From the NCBI GenBank assembly GCA_049680365.1, contig JBAUHQ010000107.1, positions 1 to 64,000 on the forward strand: a stretch of DNA of 64,000 nt. The letters run 5' to 3'. This DNA is from K23-9 sp049680365 (GTDB lineage Bacteria; Planctomycetota; Planctomycetia; Pirellulales; Pirellulaceae). The notes beneath the pieces are model-generated. The model did not search any database and was not told the DNA's origin. It saw only the letters and a list, made by a program, of their open reading frames with translations. Both the position numbers and the translations under genes were made by a program. Numbering within the stretch: the stretch's first letter is position 1; the number at the start of each line of letters is the position of its first letter. Shown one piece after another: positions 61,962-64,000 of this stretch.

Positions 61962-62939
61962 TCACTCATCACGATTGATAGTGACACTCGCAGGCAGTGA
62001 AACACCACAAGCGTCAACGATGAATGCGCCAGGCTCTAAAACGGATCGCAATCGATTTGCACACTGCTTTGACTCTTCGGCGGATGACACGATCGCAAAA
62101 CACGCTGAGCCACTGCCTGTTAATTGACACGCTTGCATTCCCGACCGCCACATGGTTTTCAAGATTTCATCGATTCGCGGCAGAATTTCTTTGGCACTCT
62201 GGGTAAGACGGTTTGATAGCGCGTTCTGCGTCGCCGCTAAATTTCCCGCGGCCAGCGAAGCAACCATTGCATCGGCAGACCCTGGTTGACAGGACACAGT
62301 GGAATTTCCGTAAACCGTTGGTGTCGATAGCGATGCAGCGGGAAATACCACCACGAAGTGCAGTGGGGTGGCAAGTGGTATCGAGTCAATCATTTCACCA
62401 CGGCCACGGGCACGGGCAGCACGAATCGGCTTACCATGATCTCCAAAAAAGAACGGTACATCGCTGCCGATCGATGCGGCGATCTCCAATAACTCGCTCT
62501 CATCTTGTGGAATTCCGCAAAGCGCTGCGGCAGCCAAAAGGGCCGACGCTGCGTCGCTGCTGGCCCCGCCCATGCCAGCACCAGCAGGGATACGTTTGTG
62601 CAACTGGCACGCAAAACCACCCTCAGTGCCAAATCGCTGCGAAAATAGATTCAGCGCCCGCGAAACCAAATTCGAATCGTCAGTCGGAAGATGCAACAAC
62701 GCCTGGGCCTGTTCACTGTCGGGTGCAAATCCTAATCGCGACGCGACGATCTCTCTCGAAGGCAGCCAGTCGACTTCAAGTTCGATAGATGGTTCCTTGG
62801 TTCGCCAAAGTCGTAGTTCATCACACAAATCGATCGGAACCATCACCGTGTCGATTTCGTGGTAGCCGTCAGGACGTTTGCGAATTAGCTCCAAAAACAA
62901 ATTCAGCTTTGCTGGCGGCCGAGTGTAAGCAATCTTCAT
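61962..62939 (-). CDS. ispE: 4-diphosphocytidyl-2-C-methyl-D-erythritol kinase
   Basis: This 325-residue GHMP kinase catalyses an ATP-dependent step of the MEP pathway to isoprenoids. Start signature PPAKLNLFLELIRKRPDGYH; GHMP ATP-binding motif PAGAGMGGASSDA (118-130); C-terminal TGSGSACFAIV. Length is slightly above the usual 280-310. It lies between the SpoVG-like and LpxI genes on the same strand with gaps of 131 and 40 bases. Confidence 0.95.
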   Translation of the reverse strand: MKIAYTRPPAKLNLFLELIRKRPDGYHEIDTVMVPIDLCDELRLWRTKEPSIELEVDWLPSREIVASRLGFAPDSEQAQALLHLPTDDSNLVSRALNLFSQRFGTEGGFACQLHKRIPAGAGMGGASSDAASALLAAAALCGIPQDESELLEIAASIGSDVPFFFGDHGKPIRAARARGRGEMIDSIPLATPLHFVVVFPAASLSTPTVYGNSTVSCQPGSADAMVASLAAGNLAATQNALSNRLTQSAKEILPRIDEILKTMWRSGMQACQLTGSGSACFAIVSSAEESKQCANRLRSVLEPGAFIVDACGVSLPASVTINRDE

Positions 62940-62979
62940 GGGTGCAACCGCGCAAGAGAAGGGAACTTAAGCGGCCCAA

Positions 62980-63936
62980 TTAAGCAGCACGGCGTGACGC
63001 ACTGTCGCTTGCCAACTGCGCCGAGTCGATGGCAACAATCGTGATCCCAGCCTGTTGTGCAAGCTGCAGGGTTTTTTCTCGCTCGACCAAAATCGTCAGG
63101 TCAGCTTCGATTGCGATCGCCTTGCCGCCGGCATCACGCACACGCTCGATCGTTTGCGGGCCAATCGTTGGCACATCGAACCGCATGTCTTGTTCAGGCT
63201 TACTGACTTTCACCAATGTCCAACCTCCGCGGCGACAAAGCTGTCCCGTTCGTTCGATACACGAATCGGTCCCCTCGATCGCTTCGACGGCGATCACGGT
63301 GCCGTCTTTGATCGTAATCGTTTGGCCGATATCCAAGCCGCCCATCTGCTTGGCAATTTGCCAACCGGATTGGATGTCGGCTTGTAACTTAGCATTCGGG
63401 GTCGATCCCGCCAGTATTCCTTGTTTCACCAGAAGCTCCGGAGCAAAATCGGTTGCGGCACAAACTTGCAAGTTGCCGCCTGAGTAAGCATTGGTAACGG
63501 CCATCAACAAATTGTCATCTCGCGCGTCACGTTTCCGACCAACCAAATGCGGGCCGAACGTTTTGATCGCCGTCCAATCGGGTAAATGTCGCAGCCACAC
63601 GCTGCCTTGAAACAAGATGTCAGCCTTAAACAACTTGCCGGCCATCGTCACTTGCTCCGCACCGCGACGTTGGAAATAGCGAATGTGTCCGCCGATCTTG
63701 CCGACGCCCATCCATTTGACATGATCGCAGATCGATTCCAAGTCACGACTGGCGTGACCCGTGATCGCAACGCAGCAAACACGACCGCCATCGCGCACGA
63801 TTTGCTGCGCCACTTCGACCGGAAAACTCCCCCAGCCGGCAACCAATCCGACTGGCGGATTTTGTGCAAGATCTTTAGGCGTTTTCACGCGATCAATTCT
63901 CCATCGAAAGTCGCTTCCATATCCTCGACGATTCAT
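62980..63936 (-). CDS. lpxI: UDP-2,3-diacylglucosamine pyrophosphatase LpxI
   Basis: This 318-residue LpxI (DUF1009) enzyme cuts UDP-2,3-diacylglucosamine to lipid X in lipid A synthesis, replacing LpxH. Conserved parts are GLVAGWGSFPVEVAQQ at the start of the domain (about 29-44), KIGGHIRYFQRRGAEQVTMA, and the C-terminal VAVEAIEGTDSCIERTGQLC, DVPTIGPQTIERVR and GKAIAIEADLTI blocks typical of the family. About 25 extra residues precede the domain. Its ATG shares a base with the stop of an upstream gene (TGATG), so they are coupled. It supports a lipid A-bearing outer membrane. Confidence 0.94.
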   Translation of the reverse strand: MNRRGYGSDFRWRIDRVKTPKDLAQNPPVGLVAGWGSFPVEVAQQIVRDGGRVCCVAITGHASRDLESICDHVKWMGVGKIGGHIRYFQRRGAEQVTMAGKLFKADILFQGSVWLRHLPDWTAIKTFGPHLVGRKRDARDDNLLMAVTNAYSGGNLQVCAATDFAPELLVKQGILAGSTPNAKLQADIQSGWQIAKQMGGLDIGQTITIKDGTVIAVEAIEGTDSCIERTGQLCRRGGWTLVKVSKPEQDMRFDVPTIGPQTIERVRDAGGKAIAIEADLTILVEREKTLQLAQQAGITIVAIDSAQLASDSASRRAA

Positions 63937-64000
63937 CAGGCCGCACGAGACTGGTCATCAGGGCTGGACGAATTTCCTGGCTCTGCGCTGTTGTCGGACA
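63936..64000 (-). CDS. 3' end of a gene running into the window
   Basis: On the minus strand one frame is open from the window edge to a TGA at 63938-63936 and encodes a hydrophilic tail SDNSAEPGNSSSPDDQSRAA. The stop shares a base with the lpxI start (TGATG), the usual mark of translational coupling. The protein's identity is not visible; in related genomes a lipid A gene such as lpxA would be plausible. Confidence 0.4.
   Translation of the reverse strand, partial: SDNSAEPGNSSSPDDQSRAA

Noticed and set aside
1..64000. tRNA, rRNA, insertion sequence or prophage
   Set aside because: The gaps are short and none shows a tRNA-like TTCGA/CCA arrangement; no transposase, integrase or phage structural gene is encoded.

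Overview
The window looks like a chromosomal segment of a Rhodopirellula- or Pirellula-like planctomycete. The evidence is lineage-typical content: a cytochrome/DUF1549/DUF1553 protein in an operon with a DUF1501 protein, a DUF1080-PhoD fusion, Hanks-type kinases with unusual tails, carboxypeptidase-regulatory-like secreted proteins, tandem purine nucleoside phosphorylases, LpxI, and many short palindromic intergenic repeats. No rRNA, tRNA, transposase or phage module was seen. All calls come from reading the sequence and from family knowledge; no search was run.

Layout. (1) 1-8.1 kb: leftward interference operon of a type I-G (formerly I-U) CRISPR-Cas system, cas3-csx17-csb1-csb2. No array and no cas1/2/4 are in the window; they would have to lie left of base 1. 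(2) 8.2-9.9 kb: a 99-bp terminal-inverted-repeat element, an XRE regulator and a convergent WYL regulator. (3) 10-16.8 kb: a leftward operon with a HEAT-like protein, a WXG100-like 84-residue protein, a 1304-residue membrane FtsK/SpoIIIE ATPase of EccC-like layout and an alpha/beta hydrolase; this is a candidate type VII-like secretion locus. (4) 16.8-25.6 kb: secreted catabolic/structural proteins (DUF1501, PSD1-type cytochrome protein, carboxypeptidase-regulatory-like, DUF1080-PhoD). (5) 25.8-31 kb: a small unknown protein, a repeat-rich intergenic region, a coiled-coil envelope protein, then an FHA-like / kinase / membrane-protein operon with overlapping stops and starts. (6) 31.1-34.2 kb: a second, unrelated kinase operon with two unknown helical proteins. 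(7) 34.3-36.7 kb: a HerA-like ATPase.

(8) 36.9-41.3 kb: two tandem purine nucleoside phosphorylases, a glutamate-synthase GXGXG domain protein, a divergent FMN-barrel-like partner and a lipase-like hydrolase. (9) 41.4-49.7 kb: NadE, DUF2461, a membrane sulfatase-fold protein, a secreted HExxH protease, a 32-residue basic peptide next to a FabZ-like hotdog protein, and ThrE. (10) 49.7-58 kb: a carboxypeptidase-regulatory-like protein, a TelA-like coiled-coil protein divergent from a small tail-anchored protein and a large coiled-coil protein, then an unknown secreted protein with a lipoprotein. (11) 58-64 kb: MFS transporter, NOL1/NOP2/Sun-type RNA methyltransferase, small membrane protein, zinc-ribbon SpoVG, IspE, LpxI and the 3' end of one more gene.

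The most promising places for undescribed biology are the FtsK/WXG100-like locus, the kinase plus two unknowns at 31.1-34.1 kb, the coiled-coil cluster at 52-55.4 kb, and a set of dispersed hairpin elements whose copies show compensatory base changes.
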